Notes under the pieces: model-generated
Database searches by the model: none
What the model was told of the DNA's origin: nothing
What the model saw: only the letters and a program-made list of their open reading frames with translations
Assembly: GCF_000802965.1 (NCBI RefSeq)
Contig: NZ_JSAK01000011.1
Span: 1-64,000 of the forward strand
Reading direction: 5' to 3'
DNA: 64,000 bases
Origin: Pseudomonas fluorescens
GTDB lineage: Bacteria > Pseudomonadota > Gammaproteobacteria > Pseudomonadales > Pseudomonadaceae
Made by a program: the position numbers and the translations under genes
Part shown: in pieces, positions 16,588 through 27,199 of the stretch
How the letters are laid out: each line of letters opens with the position of its first letter
Position numbering within the stretch: position 1 is the first letter of the stretch

Positions 16588-19500
16588 TCAGTGGACCGTG
16601 ACCTGACCGAGCGCCGGTTTCTGCTCCTGCGCCTGATGCTGTGGCGCGTACACCTGCGTGAAGCGCGCCGGTGGCAGGTTGAATTGACCCTTCTGCGAGA
16701 AACGCACCAGATGCCGCAAGCGCAACTCGCCGCTCAGCGCATCCACCGGCACGGCATAGGCCAGTTGCCCCGGCTCGAATCGTGCTTTCTCGAGCGCTGT
16801 CGGTTCGGTGCCGGCCTTGCCCATCAGCTTGATGCCCCACGTCGTGCGCTCGACATCCGCACCCGGTGGCAGCGGCACTTCGAGCATCCCGTAGCGCAGC
16901 GGTTTAGCGGCCTTGCTGGTGAGGATCACTTCGTCCAGATACAGGCTGTCGCTGGACAACGGCTGAGTGCCGACCGCTTCGAGTTTGAAGGTGAACGCTT
17001 CATCGCCCGGCACCAGACGCGACAAGCGACGGGTGATGGTCACGGCCATCGGATCAACCGACGGTTGCCGAGTCTGGAAGCTCAACGCGGCACGCAATGG
17101 ACGCTCTTGCACCCCACTCAGCGACAACACCGCTGGCACCGCTGCAGCACCCTGCCATGTCCAATACAGCTCGCCGGTATCGCCGTATTTTTTCTTCCAG
17201 CCGTCACCCGGAGCGAGTGCGATGGTCGGTGAAGCCTGTTCGATGCTGCGTTGCAACCAGGTCAGTGCCAACGCACGTTCCAGCGTCGATTGCTGCGGCA
17301 GCAAGCGTTGCAGCAACGTTTGCGCTCGGGTCTGATCGAAGGCTTGCAGCGACAGATTCAGCGCTTCTGCAAACGGCTGGGAACTGACCGCCAATCGTTG
17401 TTGAGCGTCGGCCAGTTGCCGGTTGAACGCCTCCGGCAGAGTGACCTTCGATTGCCTGGCCAAAGATGCCGTCAACGTCCGGGCAGCGGCAAGACCCAGC
17501 GCTGAATCCGGATCGCTCATGACGAGGCTGTCTTCGCCGTCTTCCATCAGATTCGCCGCGTTGCCCTCGCCTGCTTTCGCCAGATCCGCCACCAGCCCGC
17601 TGAGCAAAGTGTTCACCGGCAATTGCATCTGTTTGGCGAACGACAGGATCAGCGCCCGCTGCAACAGCGGCGTGTTTTTCGCCTGTTTCGCATAGACCTC
17701 CAGCACCCGCTGCCAATGCTCCGGCGGCAGGCTCAGCTCCAGCACTTTGCTGGCGTGCCAGTCGGCGTAATAAGCGTACGCGGTGAGAAACGCATCGGGC
17801 TCACCGTCCATGCCCCACCACGTGAAACTCGCCGACGGCCCGGCCATTTGCACCAGACGCAAGCGGCTGTTCTGCATGATCAGGCGCAAGCGGTCGCGGA
17901 TCTGCGGGTTCGACGACAAGGCTGGATAAGCGATGCTCAAGGGCAGTAAACGACTGGCGGTTTGCTCGACGCCGCCATAGGGGTAGCTCAGCAGATCATC
18001 GAGCGCCGAGCGGAACAACGCTTGCGGACTGTCATCCAGACGCAGACGAATATCCGTCGCGTCCGCCGGCAAGGTCAGCGGTGTATCGCCAGTGGCAACG
18101 TCCAGGCTTTGGTTTTGCGTGACCTGCCAACCTTCGCCGGTCGCGGTCAGGTGCACGGTCAGGGCATCGGCGGTTTTGCCGTCCTCTACCAATTCCGCCG
18201 TCCACTCGCCATTGGTCAACGCAAACGCCGGCAGAGGAATGTAGTTGATGCCGCTGTTGAGCGTGACGGGAACCCGTTGTTCGCTGCCTGCGTAATGAAT
18301 CACCAGCTCAGCCTTGACCGGGTTTTGCGCCTGACTGAACGCGAACACGCCGAGATCCGGTTTGTCGCCCGTGCGGAATTTACTCGGCCCGCTCCACTTC
18401 AGGTACAGCGGTTTTTCCGAACGCACGAACTGCTTTTTCTGCCCGACCTGACCGTCATCGGCGATCGCCCGCGCAGTGATGCGCCAGCGGGTCAACGAGT
18501 CGGGCATCTTGAAGGTGAAACGGGTTTTGCCATTGGCGTCGGTCAGCAATTCCGGCTGCCATGCAGCGGTGTCGACGTCTTCGCGACGCGGCCGCTCCAG
18601 TACCTTTACGCCGCGCTCGCTGCGGTTGGCTTTGCCCGGCGCACCAGGGCTGCCCGGCAGCGCCACGTCGTAGCTGATGAACGACAGACTGGCGCTGGTG
18701 CGCACGTTGTTGCGGCGCGGATGATAGAAGAACTGGTCGATGGTCGGCGCGACCTCCGGTTGCAACGCGTAAACCATTTCGTCGACCACGCTGACCGTCA
18801 GGTGCGCCGGAATCGGTTTGCCGGCGAATTGCGTGCTCAGGTCCACCGACACGGTGTCGCCGGGTTGATAGGTCTCTTTATCGGTCGCGATGGCTACGTC
18901 GATTTGCGGCGTGATCACCTTGATACCGGCGTTCTGGAAGCTGTACTGACCGCCCTTGGTGTACAGCACCGAGAACGTCAGGTTCGGCGCAAAACTGTTC
19001 TTCACCGCAATGCGCGCGCGGTATTGGGTGTCGCTGAGTTTTTCCATCTTCAGCCAGTCGCCGCCCTTGGACAGCAGCGCGGTGGCCTCGACCTTGTCGC
19101 GTTCCAGTGACAGCAGTGCATCGCTGATCGGCTCGGGGAAGGTGATCAGCGCCAGCGCTTCATCGCCGGCCTCGTACTCGGGTTTGTCGAGGACGATTTC
19201 CACCGTGCCGGGCACTGCTTTGACGCCGTCGCCGGTTACTGAATGACCGGTGGCGCCGAGGGTACGGCCATGGTCATCCTTGAGCGTCAGGTTGTAGGTG
19301 CCGGGACGATCGAAGGCCAGTGTGAAGGCCTTATCGGTGGCGGCCAGTTTGCCTTCGCCGGCGCTCTGATCTTCCAGGCGTACCCAGCCGTAGCTGCTCG
19401 GCGTAACCGCTTGATTCTCACCTTCGCCGACGTAGCTGAACGCCACTTTGTCGCCCACCGCACTGAAGCGCTGCGGCGCACTCAAGCGGAAATTCGCCGC

Positions 19501-21144
19501 ACCGCGATCGATGAGGATTTCCTTGGTGGTCTTGACCCGATACGCCGCGCCATCGCTGGCGAATACGGTGAGCATGTAGCGGCTCGGGTTCTCCGCGGCC
19601 GGCAGGTCGAGGGTCGCATTGCCCTTGGCGTCGGTAGTGAGTTCAGTGCTGGTCAGTTCCACCGGGAATTGCCCGAGGTATTGCAGCTCGTTGTCGACCA
19701 TCGACAGTTGCTGGGCGCGCAGGCTCAGGCTCAACTTGGCGTTGGCCACCGGTTTACCGTCCGGATAGAGCAGCACCAGATTGCCCTTCACCGGCTCGCC
19801 GGTGCGGTAATCCTGCTTGGCCAGGTTCAGCGAGATTTCGAAGTGCGGCTTGATGTACTCGGCCACGCGGAAGGCGCTGCTGTAGACCTGATCTTTGTAG
19901 CTGAAGCGCAACTCATAACCGCCGGCTATCGCATTGTCCGGCAACTGGAAACGACCTTGAGTACCGGCCTTGGAATCGAGTTTCAGCGCCAACGATTGCA
20001 GCGCCGTGCCGGTCGCATCCAGCACCGTGCCATTGACGTCGGCAGCCGTTGGCTGCACCGAATCGCGGGCATTCTTGAACTCGCGGCCGACGATTTTCAG
20101 CGACACCCAATCCCCCGGCCGATACAGCGGCCGGTCGGTGAAGGCATAGAGTTTGGTGTCGTAGATTTCGCTGTCGTAGTAGAAGTTTTCCGAGACGAAA
20201 ACACCGCCCTCTTCGTCTTCGCCGATCACGAACGAGCGCTCGGGGCTCACGTGTTTCAGACGCAGCAAACCATCGGTATCGGTGGCGCCGCTGCTCATCA
20301 CGCCGAGGCCATCGGTCCACAGCACATTGACCTTGGGCACCGAACTGCCTTCGTGTTTGCGCGCGGCCCACACCAGCAATTCATCGCCGGCAATCTTGCT
20401 CACGGCCACGGTGTTGGAGACGAAGACCATGGTGGTCGCGCGGTACTTGCCGATCAGCGCTTCCACCAAGTACAGACCCGGTTTCAGGTTGCCCAACGGG
20501 ATGTAGACGTTACCCGGCGCGACGCTGACGAACTCACTGGAAGAACCGGCGAGGTTCACGCCTTCGGGCGGCTGGATCGGCTTCGCTTGCCACAGCGGAT
20601 AGCGAAACTGGCTGACCACCGGCAGGCCCGGAATCAGTGCGAATTGCGGTTGCGCGTCATAGGGCGTTGGCGCGACCATGGCGGCGCCCATCTTCAGTTC
20701 CGGTACTTCCTCGGTGACCTGTTTGCGCGACTCGTAGTTGAACGCCCGCTGCATCACGCGACGGGATTTGCGATACCAGTTGTCCCACAAGTACGCGAGC
20801 GTGTTCGACAGCCCTTCACCCTTGAACTGGCCGTCACTCACTACGCGGTGCAGGTTCTTCTGGCGCTTGAGGAAGTCCAGCGGCTTGTCGATTCGATACA
20901 CCCGAATGTCGGCGCCGCCGTAGGGTTCCATGCGGAACCGGCGATAGTCGCGACCCGGTGCTTCAAGTCGCACCATCGCCTGTTCGTCGCTGGCAAAACT
21001 GCTGTCTGCCAGCAGGAAAAAACTTTCACCGGCCACCGGCGTATAGCCACTCGGCTCGACCGTGTCTTCGGCATGGACCGTCGACAAAGGCAGCAGCACT
21101 ACCAACAGCAGAGGCAGGAAACGCAACATGCGGGCACCGATCAT
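16588..21144 (-). CDS. magD: Bacterial alpha-2-macroglobulin-like protein MagD (YfaS)
   Basis: 1518 residues from an ATG at 21144 overlapping the magC stop as ATGA; a longer frame exists but adds an unlikely leader. Residues 7-25 form a signal peptide ([16 protein letters not shown]). Multiple immunoglobulin-like macroglobulin domains follow, with the conserved alpha-2-macroglobulin signature ([20 protein letters not shown], then [10 protein letters not shown]) in the middle. The place of the thioester motif Cys-x-Glu-Gln reads GGVEQ, at 17961-17975, so the reactive cysteine is absent. This agrees with P. aeruginosa MagD and differs from the YfhM type. Such proteins are thought to trap proteases in the periplasm. 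Partners are MagA-F of this operon. Confidence 0.95.
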   Translation of the reverse strand: MIGARMLRFLPLLLVVLLPLSTVHAEDTVEPSGYTPVAGESFFLLADSSFASDEQAMVRLEAPGRDYRRFRMEPYGGADIRVYRIDKPLDFLKRQKNLHRVVSDGQFKGEGLSNTLAYLWDNWYRKSRRVMQRAFNYESRKQVTEEVPELKMGAAMVAPTPYDAQPQFALIPGLPVVSQFRYPLWQAKPIQPPEGVNLAGSSSEFVSVAPGNVYIPLGNLKPGLYLVEALIGKYRATTMVFVSNTVAVSKIAGDELLVWAARKHEGSSVPKVNVLWTDGLGVMSSGATDTDGLLRLKHVSPERSFVIGEDEEGGVFVSENFYYDSEIYDTKLYAFTDRPLYRPGDWVSLKIVGREFKNARDSVQPTAADVNGTVLDATGTALQSLALKLDSKAGTQGRFQLPDNAIAGGYELRFSYKDQVYSSAFRVAEYIKPHFEISLNLAKQDYRTGEPVKGNLVLLYPDGKPVANAKLSLSLRAQQLSMVDNELQYLGQFPVELTSTELTTDAKGNATLDLPAAENPSRYMLTVFASDGAAYRVKTTKEILIDRGAANFRLSAPQRFSAVGDKVAFSYVGEGENQAVTPSSYGWVRLEDQSAGEGKLAATDKAFTLAFDRPGTYNLTLKDDHGRTLGATGHSVTGDGVKAVPGTVEIVLDKPEYEAGDEALALITFPEPISDALLSLERDKVEATALLSKGGDWLKMEKLSDTQYRARIAVKNSFAPNLTFSVLYTKGGQYSFQNAGIKVITPQIDVAIATDKETYQPGDTVSVDLSTQFAGKPIPAHLTVSVVDEMVYALQPEVAPTIDQFFYHPRRNNVRTSASLSFISYDVALPGSPGAPGKANRSERGVKVLERPRREDVDTAAWQPELLTDANGKTRFTFKMPDSLTRWRITARAIADDGQVGQKKQFVRSEKPLYLKWSGPSKFRTGDKPDLGVFAFSQAQNPVKAELVIHYAGSEQRVPVTLNSGINYIPLPAFALTNGEWTAELVEDGKTADALTVHLTATGEGWQVTQNQSLDVATGDTPLTLPADATDIRLRLDDSPQALFRSALDDLLSYPYGGVEQTASRLLPLSIAYPALSSNPQIRDRLRLIMQNSRLRLVQMAGPSASFTWWGMDGEPDAFLTAYAYYADWHASKVLELSLPPEHWQRVLEVYAKQAKNTPLLQRALILSFAKQMQLPVNTLLSGLVADLAKAGEGNAANLMEDGEDSLVMSDPDSALGLAAARTLTASLARQSKVTLPEAFNRQLADAQQRLAVSSQPFAEALNLSLQAFDQTRAQTLLQRLLPQQSTLERALALTWLQRSIEQASPTIALAPGDGWKKKYGDTGELYWTWQGAAAVPAVLSLSGVQERPLRAALSFQTRQPSVDPMAVTITRRLSRLVPGDEAFTFKLEAVGTQPLSSDSLYLDEVILTSKAAKPLRYGMLEVPLPPGADVERTTWGIKLMGKAGTEPTALEKARFEPGQLAYAVPVDALSGELRLRHLVRFSQKGQFNLPPARFTQVYAPQHQAQEQKPALGQVTVH

Positions 21145-21779
21145 TGGGCGAGAAAATTCAGTCGATAGACGCCGATGAAGTTGGGGTTGGCTGCATCGGG
21201 TATCCATCGGGTGTCCTTCCATGTCATGAGTTGTTGCAGGCTTGCGGAGCGCATGCCGTTGTCGGTGGGTGTGGTGGTGCCGGTGTGATAGGCGATGTAG
21301 CGGCCCATCCAGATCATCAGGTGCTGGTCGTCGCCCTGATCGAAAAACATGAGGTCGCCAGGTCTCGCTTGAGACACATCGCGGCTGACCAGCTGGCTAT
21401 TGAACTGGATCAATTTGATCGCGTTGACGTACGGCCCGACCTTGCCGCCGCCCTGCTGCCATTGCTGGGCGAGGCCGCGCTGGGCATCGCTCAGTTGCAG
21501 ATCCGGCGGCAGGTAGCGATTGGACAGGCCATTGCTGCGCAGCCATTTTTCGTCATGGACTTTCAGCGCTTCGTTGGCGGCAAAACGCACCAGCCCCGCG
21601 CAGTCCTGCTGATACCAGCGCGGGCTCGGGCCCTGGCTCAGTTGCTCTTGGGCGATGCGCACGAACCAGGCGCGGAATACCTGGGATTGCTGCGGGTCGA
21701 GCGCTGGTGTTTCCATGGCGAACGCGCGACTGCCCAGCAGCAATGCCAGCAGGCCGAGGCTTCGGATCAGTGCCGTCAC
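21141..21779 (-). CDS. magC: DUF1175 protein MagC (YfaT), NlpC/P60-like
   Basis: 212 residues from a GTG at 21779 that overlaps the magB stop as GTGA, with GGAG 11 bases upstream; the longer frame would overlap magB by 37 bases. A signal peptide follows the start ([18 protein letters not shown]). Residues about 65-85 ([18 protein letters not shown]) and about 155-185 ([25 protein letters not shown]) follow the Cys and His blocks of NlpC/P60 peptidoglycan peptidases. I infer that DUF1175 belongs to or resembles that fold. It is the third gene of the mag operon and is likely periplasmic. Confidence 0.88.
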   Translation of the reverse strand: MTALIRSLGLLALLLGSRAFAMETPALDPQQSQVFRAWFVRIAQEQLSQGPSPRWYQQDCAGLVRFAANEALKVHDEKWLRSNGLSNRYLPPDLQLSDAQRGLAQQWQQGGGKVGPYVNAIKLIQFNSQLVSRDVSQARPGDLMFFDQGDDQHLMIWMGRYIAYHTGTTTPTDNGMRSASLQQLMTWKDTRWIPDAANPNFIGVYRLNFLAQ

Positions 21780-23488
21780 AGCGCTTTCCACTCCAGCGGC
21801 AACCATTGCCAATGACCATCCGGCTCGCTGCCTTCGGGGAGTGTCAGGGCGTATTTTCCGTAACCGCCAAGCTTGCGCAATTTCGGGATCAGGTAGGTTT
21901 GCGCGGCGTTGTAGAACACCGGCTCCATGTCCTGCGGCAGGCTGTCGAGGGTTTCCTGCTGCATCAGTTGCGCCATGGAATCCGGACCGAAGTAGACCGG
22001 CATCAGCAGGTCTTTGGGCACCACATCGGCCATTGGCGGGAAGCGTTTGTCGAGGGTGCCGAGGGCCTTGTCCACAAGCCTGTCGTCGAGGGAAAACAGC
22101 AGCGTCGAACCGTGACGCGCCAGGCTCACACGCATGAAAGCCTTGCCGGTAATTGCGTCAGGACTCTCGGCGTCCTTGGCTTTGTAAGGGCCGAAGTTGG
22201 AACTGACCTGACGCTGCCATTGGTGAGTTTCGCCTTCCTGTTTCTCGACCACGGGAAACGCATGCTCATCGACCTTGGCTTCATAGGCACCCACCATCGA
22301 GCCAAACAACTTGCCCAGATCGCCATCGAGTTTGGCGCTGTCCTTGTCATTCAGGCTGGCCACCAGCAGCGGCGTATACAGCCGCGAATCGGCGTACCAG
22401 CACAGACCGGCAGCACCGGCCATGTGATCGGTGAGCGCCTGGGCCACGGTTTCTTCGGCGCCGAGTTTCACCAGCAGCGGCTTCTGTTGTTCGGCGGCCA
22501 GCGGCAGGGCCACGCAAGCGCTGGCGCCCATCGGCATGGCTTGCCAGATTGGCTTGAAATCGAAGTCCGGTTGATCGTCCAGTTCATCCATGGCGAGGAA
22601 GCTGTGCCAGCCTTTGTCGTCCATGTCGAAACGCAAGCCAGCGAAGTTCGGGATGAAGCGCTGGTAACCCATCGCCAACACACTGGCATTGACCGAGAGC
22701 CGTTGCCTCACCTCAGGCGTGCGAGGTTGCAGACCGAAGGCTTCGGGGAACAATTTGTCGCCGTTGAGCAGTGCGGCGATGGCTTGGGTCGAGACGCCGC
22801 CCGACTCCTGCGTCGCGCCACTTTGCGGATCGTAAAGTCTGGTCGGGTTCGACAGCACCACCAGTTTGTCGCCATGGGAGGCGAACAGCAGTGCCTTGCT
22901 GGCGTTGTAGGTGAGTTGATAGAGCGCCACGTCATCGGCGCCGACTTTCACGTCCGCGATTTTGCTCAGCTGCGAATCATCCAGCGCCACTTTCGCCAGC
23001 GGCTCCAAGACTTTGGCCAGCCCACCGCGATCCATCACCAGCAGGAAATCCTTGAGCCGGCCATCCGCCCCGCGCCACAGCGCCACGTCCGCCGGTTGAT
23101 CGAATAGCTGCTCGATCAAGCTGTCCTGCAGCTTCAGGTCATGCTCGTAAATGATCCGCCGCAGACTGCCAATCAGCCCGAGGCGATCGGCATGGGTTTC
23201 GTAATAGAAGACGAAATCCTCAGTCAGGGTTTCCTTGAGGAACGGCACCGCCAACAGGTCCTTGGGCAATTGGCTCAAGGAGTGGGTTTCGAGCAAGCCA
23301 TCGGGGCGGCTCATGCCGAGTTTTTCCGCCGCCAGTTGCGGAGCGGGTGCCTTGCTTTTTTGCATGAACCAGCCCATGCCAGCAGCCACGCCTGCCACCA
23401 GACACAACCCTGCCACGATGGCCGGCCAGCGGCGGGACGGCTTGGCGCTCGGTGTTTCGGCAGCCGGGGAAACAGTGTTATCGCTCAT
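21776..23488 (-). CDS. magB: DUF2138 protein MagB (YfaA-like)
   Basis: 570 residues. An uncleaved N-terminal membrane helix (residues 25-45, [20 protein letters not shown]) anchors the protein, and the rest lies in the periplasm. The soluble part contains the DUF2138 family blocks such as [19 protein letters not shown] and [15 protein letters not shown]. The family has no known enzymatic chemistry. In P. aeruginosa the counterpart binds MagD and could hold it near the inner membrane. The gene follows magA after 36 bases and overlaps magC. Confidence 0.9.
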   Translation of the reverse strand: MSDNTVSPAAETPSAKPSRRWPAIVAGLCLVAGVAAGMGWFMQKSKAPAPQLAAEKLGMSRPDGLLETHSLSQLPKDLLAVPFLKETLTEDFVFYYETHADRLGLIGSLRRIIYEHDLKLQDSLIEQLFDQPADVALWRGADGRLKDFLLVMDRGGLAKVLEPLAKVALDDSQLSKIADVKVGADDVALYQLTYNASKALLFASHGDKLVVLSNPTRLYDPQSGATQESGGVSTQAIAALLNGDKLFPEAFGLQPRTPEVRQRLSVNASVLAMGYQRFIPNFAGLRFDMDDKGWHSFLAMDELDDQPDFDFKPIWQAMPMGASACVALPLAAEQQKPLLVKLGAEETVAQALTDHMAGAAGLCWYADSRLYTPLLVASLNDKDSAKLDGDLGKLFGSMVGAYEAKVDEHAFPVVEKQEGETHQWQRQVSSNFGPYKAKDAESPDAITGKAFMRVSLARHGSTLLFSLDDRLVDKALGTLDKRFPPMADVVPKDLLMPVYFGPDSMAQLMQQETLDSLPQDMEPVFYNAAQTYLIPKLRKLGGYGKYALTLPEGSEPDGHWQWLPLEWKAL

Positions 23489-23524
23489 TTCACAAAACCC
23501 GATGTCATCCGTGGTGCGGGATGC

Positions 23525-24313
23525 TTAATAGTTGAAAGTCTTGACCAGCAGCAGATCACCGATCGCGCGCAGGGGCACGGTGAAGGTTTCGCGTTTTTCG
23601 TCGACGGTGTTTTCGTTGAGGACCAGGTTGATTTGCGAGGTGATCACCTCGTTCTGGTTGCTGGTCTCATCGAAGTTATAGCCGCCGCTGCCGAAGTTGC
23701 CCCAATAGTTGACGTAAACCAGATAGGTGCCATGCAACGGCGCGGTCATGGTGAACATTTCCGGGCCGGGTCCGTCGACGCCGTCCGGATCGAGGCCACC
23801 TCCGTTGGTCAGCGCCGAGTGAGCCCAGAACGCGTGTTGGCCGTCCGGGGTAACGATGTGCAGGTCGAGCTCGGCCTTGGGGTCATCCCAGCCCAGCACC
23901 ACGCGAATCCGCGCCGGCGTGCGCAGGTTGTTGGCTTCATAAAATTGAACGCGCTTGAGCGACTGGCCTTCGCCACTGCGTACTTCGACACTGTTCGAAC
24001 CGGCACCGAACGCGTACGGCCGGGCGAAACGCCCCTGGTCGTCGGTGTACAGGTTCAAGGGATTGCCGTTGACCGCCAATGTGTGCGGCCCGCGCTGATT
24101 GCCAATGGCCTTGAGCTGGCCCTGGATCATCGTGCGATTACGCTGCACGCCCCGGTCGATGGGTGGCGTGGGATAGGCGACTTGCGGGTTTTCCGTGCGG
24201 TCCAGCAAGCCGTTGTAGCGCCAGCCGCCTACCGGTTCCGATAATTCGGCACTCGGCGCGGCCAGAACCGGCATGCAAGCCAACCCGATCAGCAGCAAAA
24301 GAAATGAGCGCAT
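23525..24313 (-). CDS. magA: Periplasmic DUF2135 protein MagA
   Basis: 262 residues with a signal peptide (MRSFLLLLIGLACMPVLA). The DUF2135 core shows VLGWDDPKAELDLHIVTPDG and MTAPLHGTYLVYVNYWG, close to that of magF at the other end of the operon. An alpha-2-macroglobulin gene cluster with DUF2135 genes at both ends is the arrangement known as magA-F in P. aeruginosa; E. coli has only the distal copy (yfaP). The promoter must lie in the 278 bases between this gene and the Fic gene. The mag genes in P. aeruginosa are controlled through the Gac/Rsm pathway; I did not identify a clear RsmA-type site here. Confidence 0.9.
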   Translation of the reverse strand: MRSFLLLLIGLACMPVLAAPSAELSEPVGGWRYNGLLDRTENPQVAYPTPPIDRGVQRNRTMIQGQLKAIGNQRGPHTLAVNGNPLNLYTDDQGRFARPYAFGAGSNSVEVRSGEGQSLKRVQFYEANNLRTPARIRVVLGWDDPKAELDLHIVTPDGQHAFWAHSALTNGGGLDPDGVDGPGPEMFTMTAPLHGTYLVYVNYWGNFGSGGYNFDETSNQNEVITSQINLVLNENTVDEKRETFTVPLRAIGDLLLVKTFNY

Positions 24314-24505
24314 GTGATGCCTCCTGCCATGCCTGACGAAACCTTGCGCCTGATCCTAGGCGCGTTGCAGATGCGAAGACTGCGTTTCGTCTGAAAGACC
24401 CATGACTGTCGGGTCGTATTGGCCGCGAAGGTTAGACGCTGCGGCGGTTCCTCACAATCAGATACATCTGAAAATGCGTTGGCAATCACGTCGCGACTGG
24501 ACTGT

Positions 24506-24549
24506 GAGCCGAATAAGCCGCATATTCGGCTCGCTATATGAGCCGAATA
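24506..24549 (+). promoter_or_regulatory. Triple-arm inverted repeat upstream of the Fic gene
   Basis: Three copies of a ten-base arm, GAGCCGAATA at 24506-24515, its inverse TATTCGGCTC at 24523-24532 and GAGCCGAATA again at 24540-24549. Both spacers are exactly seven bases, so the middle arm can pair with either neighbour and arms repeat every 17 bases. The block ends about 43 bases before the Fic start codon, the place of a promoter. It looks like an operator for a dimeric regulator, perhaps the Fic protein itself through its C-terminal helix-turn-helix. Confidence 0.7.
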
Positions 24550-24591
24550 GCCATTCTAATTGGCTTACTCAATTCGAGGTTAGCGATCTCA

Positions 24592-25737
24592 ATGGCACCT
24601 TTTTGGATCTGGCAGCAGCCCGATTGGCCGAATTTCACTTGGCACGCCGAACAATTGGCGCCGCTTCTGCGCAACTGCGTTCAGGCACAAGGTCGATTGA
24701 TGGGCATGGCCAGTTCCGTGGGGACTTCGCTCAGCGCCCAGAGTGAGCTGGACGCATTGCTGCAAAACATTGTCACCTCGTCCGCGATTGAAGGTGAGCA
24801 ATTGAACGTCGGCTCAGTACGTTCTTCATTGGCGCGCCGCTTGGGGCTGGAGCTGACCGACGGCAATACCGTCAGCCAGCGCAGCGAAGGCCTTGCGCAG
24901 TTGATGCTCGATGCGACGCAACAGTTCGCCCAGCCACTGACGCTGGAACGATTGCTCGATTGGCACGAGTGGTTGTTTTCCGATCAAGACACCGACCTCG
25001 CCACCCGGCGCATCCGAGTGGGCGCATTGCGCGGCGATGACCCAGTGCAAGTGGTGTCCGGTCGGCTAGACAGGCCGACCGTTCACTTCGAAGCGCCGCC
25101 GCGCCAGGGGCTTGAGCGTCAACTCGAGAGATTTCTCAGCTGGTTCGACAGTAGCCGAAATCTGGCGGGGCTCGATCCGCTGCTGCGGGCCGGGATCGCG
25201 CATTTCTGGTTCGTCACGCTGCACCCTTTCGATGACGGCAATGGTCGACTGACGCGCACAATCACCGACCTTGCACTGGCCCAGGGCGAGGATCAGGCGA
25301 TCCGTTTCTACGCCATGTCGTCGAGCATCCTGGAAGATCGCTCCGGCTATTACCGCATACTGGAAAACAGTCAGAAATCTACCCTGGACATCACTCAATG
25401 GCTGGAGTGGTTTCTACAGACCTTGCTACGCAGCTTGCAGCAGGCCATGGCTCGGATCGAATCGGTGTTGGGCAAAGCGCGATTCTGGCAGGCGCATCGG
25501 GAGTCTGAACTGTCGACTGAACAGACCAAGGTACTCAGTCGCCTACTGGATGGCGGGGAGCGCGGATTCGAAGACGGGATCAGCGCGTCTCAGTATCAAG
25601 CCGTGGCAAAGGTATCTAAAGCGACCGCAACCCGTCATCTGGCCGAACTGCTGGATAAGGGCTGCCTGCAACGCCTGCCCGGTGGCGGTCGCAGTACTCG
25701 CTACCGAATTCACTATCCATATGACTCAACACCATAA
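24592..25737 (+). CDS. Fic family protein with DUF4172 and C-terminal winged-helix domains
   Basis: 381 residues. Residues 1-80 (starting MAPFWIWQQPDWPNFTW) are the DUF4172 domain. Around residues 63-68 is SSAIEG, which fits the inhibitory motif (S/T)xxxE(G/N) that keeps the enzyme silent. The Fic core has the catalytic motif HPFDDGNGR near residues 211-219, intact, so the protein should transfer AMP (or another nucleotide) to a target. The last 80 residues (ISASQYQAVAKVSKATATRH) form a winged helix. The ATG at 24592 with GAGG upstream is preferred over starts 18 codons earlier, which would lie over the operator-like repeat. Target unknown. No toxin-antitoxin partner gene is adjacent. Confidence 0.88.
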   Translation: MAPFWIWQQPDWPNFTWHAEQLAPLLRNCVQAQGRLMGMASSVGTSLSAQSELDALLQNIVTSSAIEGEQLNVGSVRSSLARRLGLELTDGNTVSQRSEGLAQLMLDATQQFAQPLTLERLLDWHEWLFSDQDTDLATRRIRVGALRGDDPVQVVSGRLDRPTVHFEAPPRQGLERQLERFLSWFDSSRNLAGLDPLLRAGIAHFWFVTLHPFDDGNGRLTRTITDLALAQGEDQAIRFYAMSSSILEDRSGYYRILENSQKSTLDITQWLEWFLQTLLRSLQQAMARIESVLGKARFWQAHRESELSTEQTKVLSRLLDGGERGFEDGISASQYQAVAKVSKATATRHLAELLDKGCLQRLPGGGRSTRYRIHYPYDSTP

Positions 25738-25754
25738 TCCCGGTCAACGCTGAA

Positions 25755-25892
25755 CCCTGTGGCGAGGGAGCTTGCTCCCGCGCGGCTGCGAAGCAGTCGC
25801 AAAACCATTGCATGCGGCATGTCAGCTAAAACTGTTGTGCCCTTTTGGGGCCCCTGCGCAACCCAGCGGGAGCAAGCTCCCTCGCCACAGGG
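25755..25892. repeat. Paired REP hairpin (GTGGCGAGGGAGCTTGCTCC type)
   Basis: Two inverted copies of a REP element ending in CCCTGTGGCGAGGGAGC surround about 90 bases that include secondary arms with CGAAGCAGTCGC. The same element occurs in this window at 36661, 49221 and 56025. Such pairs (REPINs) are typical of the P. fluorescens group, spread by REP-associated transposases, and can end transcripts. Confidence 0.85.
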
Positions 25893-25981
25893 TTTAGCTG
25901 CCAAATCACCCCGCTCATTTGCCCATAAACCCCATGTCTGCTAGTGTCGCGCCGGTTTAACGTCAACCGGAAATCGCCGCC

Positions 25982-26224
25982 ATGGCCCGCAAAAAAGCTG
26001 CACTGGATTTCGAACAATCCCTCGCTGACCTGCAAACGCTGGTCGAGCGTCTGGAGAATGGTGAATTGTCGCTGGAAGACTCGTTGACCGCTTTCGAGCA
26101 GGGCATCGGTCTGACCCGCGATTGCCAGGCGGCGCTGGCCCAGGCCGAGCAAAAGGTTCAGGTGCTGCTCGAACGTGATGGCGAGTTGGCCGAGGAACCC
26201 TTCGACGCGGACCAGCCAGAATGA
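25982..26224 (+). CDS. xseB: Exodeoxyribonuclease VII small subunit
   Basis: 80 residues, the usual length. The conserved pattern is visible: [20 protein letters not shown], then [16 protein letters not shown], forming a helical hairpin. XseB binds the large subunit XseA (not in this window) to make the single-strand-specific exonuclease VII. The ATG overlaps ispA by four bases (ATGA), and the xseB-ispA-dxs order is the standard gammaproteobacterial cluster. Confidence 0.96.
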   Translation: MARKKAALDFEQSLADLQTLVERLENGELSLEDSLTAFEQGIGLTRDCQAALAQAEQKVQVLLERDGELAEEPFDADQPE

Positions 26225-27108
26225 TTGCAGCGTATTCGGCGACCAGCCAGGCCCGGGTCAATGCGGCGCTGGAAACCCTGTTCACCGCCCCGAGCCCTGA
26301 GCTGGCGCGGTTGTACGAAGCCATGCGTTACAGCGTGATGAACGGCGGCAAGCGCGTTCGTCCATTGCTGGCCTACGCGGCCTGCGAAGCGCTGGGTGGC
26401 AAGCCCGAGCAAGCCAACGGCGCAGCCTGCGCCGTAGAGCTGATCCACGCCTACTCGCTGGTGCACGACGATTTGCCGGCCATGGATGATGACGATTTAC
26501 GTCGCGGCCAGCCGACCACCCACAAGAAATTCGATGAAGCCTGCGCGATCCTCGCCGGCGACGGCTTGCAGAGCCTGGCGTTCAGCGCCCTGCTCGACTC
26601 GCGCCTGAGCAATGCCGATGCAGAGATTCGCCTGCAAATGGTCAGCGCTCTGGCGCTGGCGGCCGGCCCGGCGGGCATGGTTGGCGGTCAAGCGATCGAC
26701 CTCGGTTCGGTCGGTCTGAAGCTCGATCAGAAAGCCCTCGAATACATGCACAGGCACAAAACCGGCGCGCTGATCGAGGCCAGCGTCAAACTCGGCGCCC
26801 TGGCCAGCGGCCGTGCCGAGAAAGATGAACTGAAATCCTTGCAGAGTTATGCACAGGCCATCGGCCTGGCATTTCAGGTCCAGGACGACATTCTTGACGT
26901 CGAAAGCGATACCGAAACCCTTGGCAAACGCCAGGGCGCCGACATCGCCCGCGACAAGCCGACCTACCCGGCCCTGCTTGGTCTCGACGCCGCCAAGGCC
27001 TACGCCCTGGAACTGCGTGACCAGGCCCTGCACGCGCTGCGACCGTTTGACGCGGCGGCCGAGCCGTTGCGTGATCTGGCCCGGTATATCGTCGAGCGCC
27101 GCAGCTGA
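26221..27108 (+). CDS. ispA: Farnesyl diphosphate synthase
   Basis: 295 residues. Both aspartate-rich motifs are present: [17 protein letters not shown] near residue 85 and FQVQDDILD near 222. GGKRVRPLL marks the start of the prenyltransferase core. The enzyme condenses isopentenyl and dimethylallyl diphosphate via geranyl to farnesyl diphosphate, the precursor of ubiquinone side chain, undecaprenyl lipid carriers and other isoprenoids. It is coupled to xseB by an ATGA overlap. The downstream dxs supplies the first step of the same route. Confidence 0.97.
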   Translation: MIAAYSATSQARVNAALETLFTAPSPELARLYEAMRYSVMNGGKRVRPLLAYAACEALGGKPEQANGAACAVELIHAYSLVHDDLPAMDDDDLRRGQPTTHKKFDEACAILAGDGLQSLAFSALLDSRLSNADAEIRLQMVSALALAAGPAGMVGGQAIDLGSVGLKLDQKALEYMHRHKTGALIEASVKLGALASGRAEKDELKSLQSYAQAIGLAFQVQDDILDVESDTETLGKRQGADIARDKPTYPALLGLDAAKAYALELRDQALHALRPFDAAAEPLRDLARYIVERRS

Positions 27109-27199
27109 CGGCGTATCCGCCAAAAAAGACCAACGCGTGGGCAGGGGCCGATGCATCAGGTAAACTGCCGCATCTTTTATACCTATAACGATTCGCCTG

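Noticed and set aside
19243..21168. 641-codon plus-strand frame antisense to magD
   Set aside because: Long antisense frames arise from GC-rich codon use; the minus-strand frame is a clear macroglobulin.
25755..25892. REP pair considered as a CRISPR repeat
   Set aside because: Only two inverted copies with no spaced direct repeats and no cas genes nearby.
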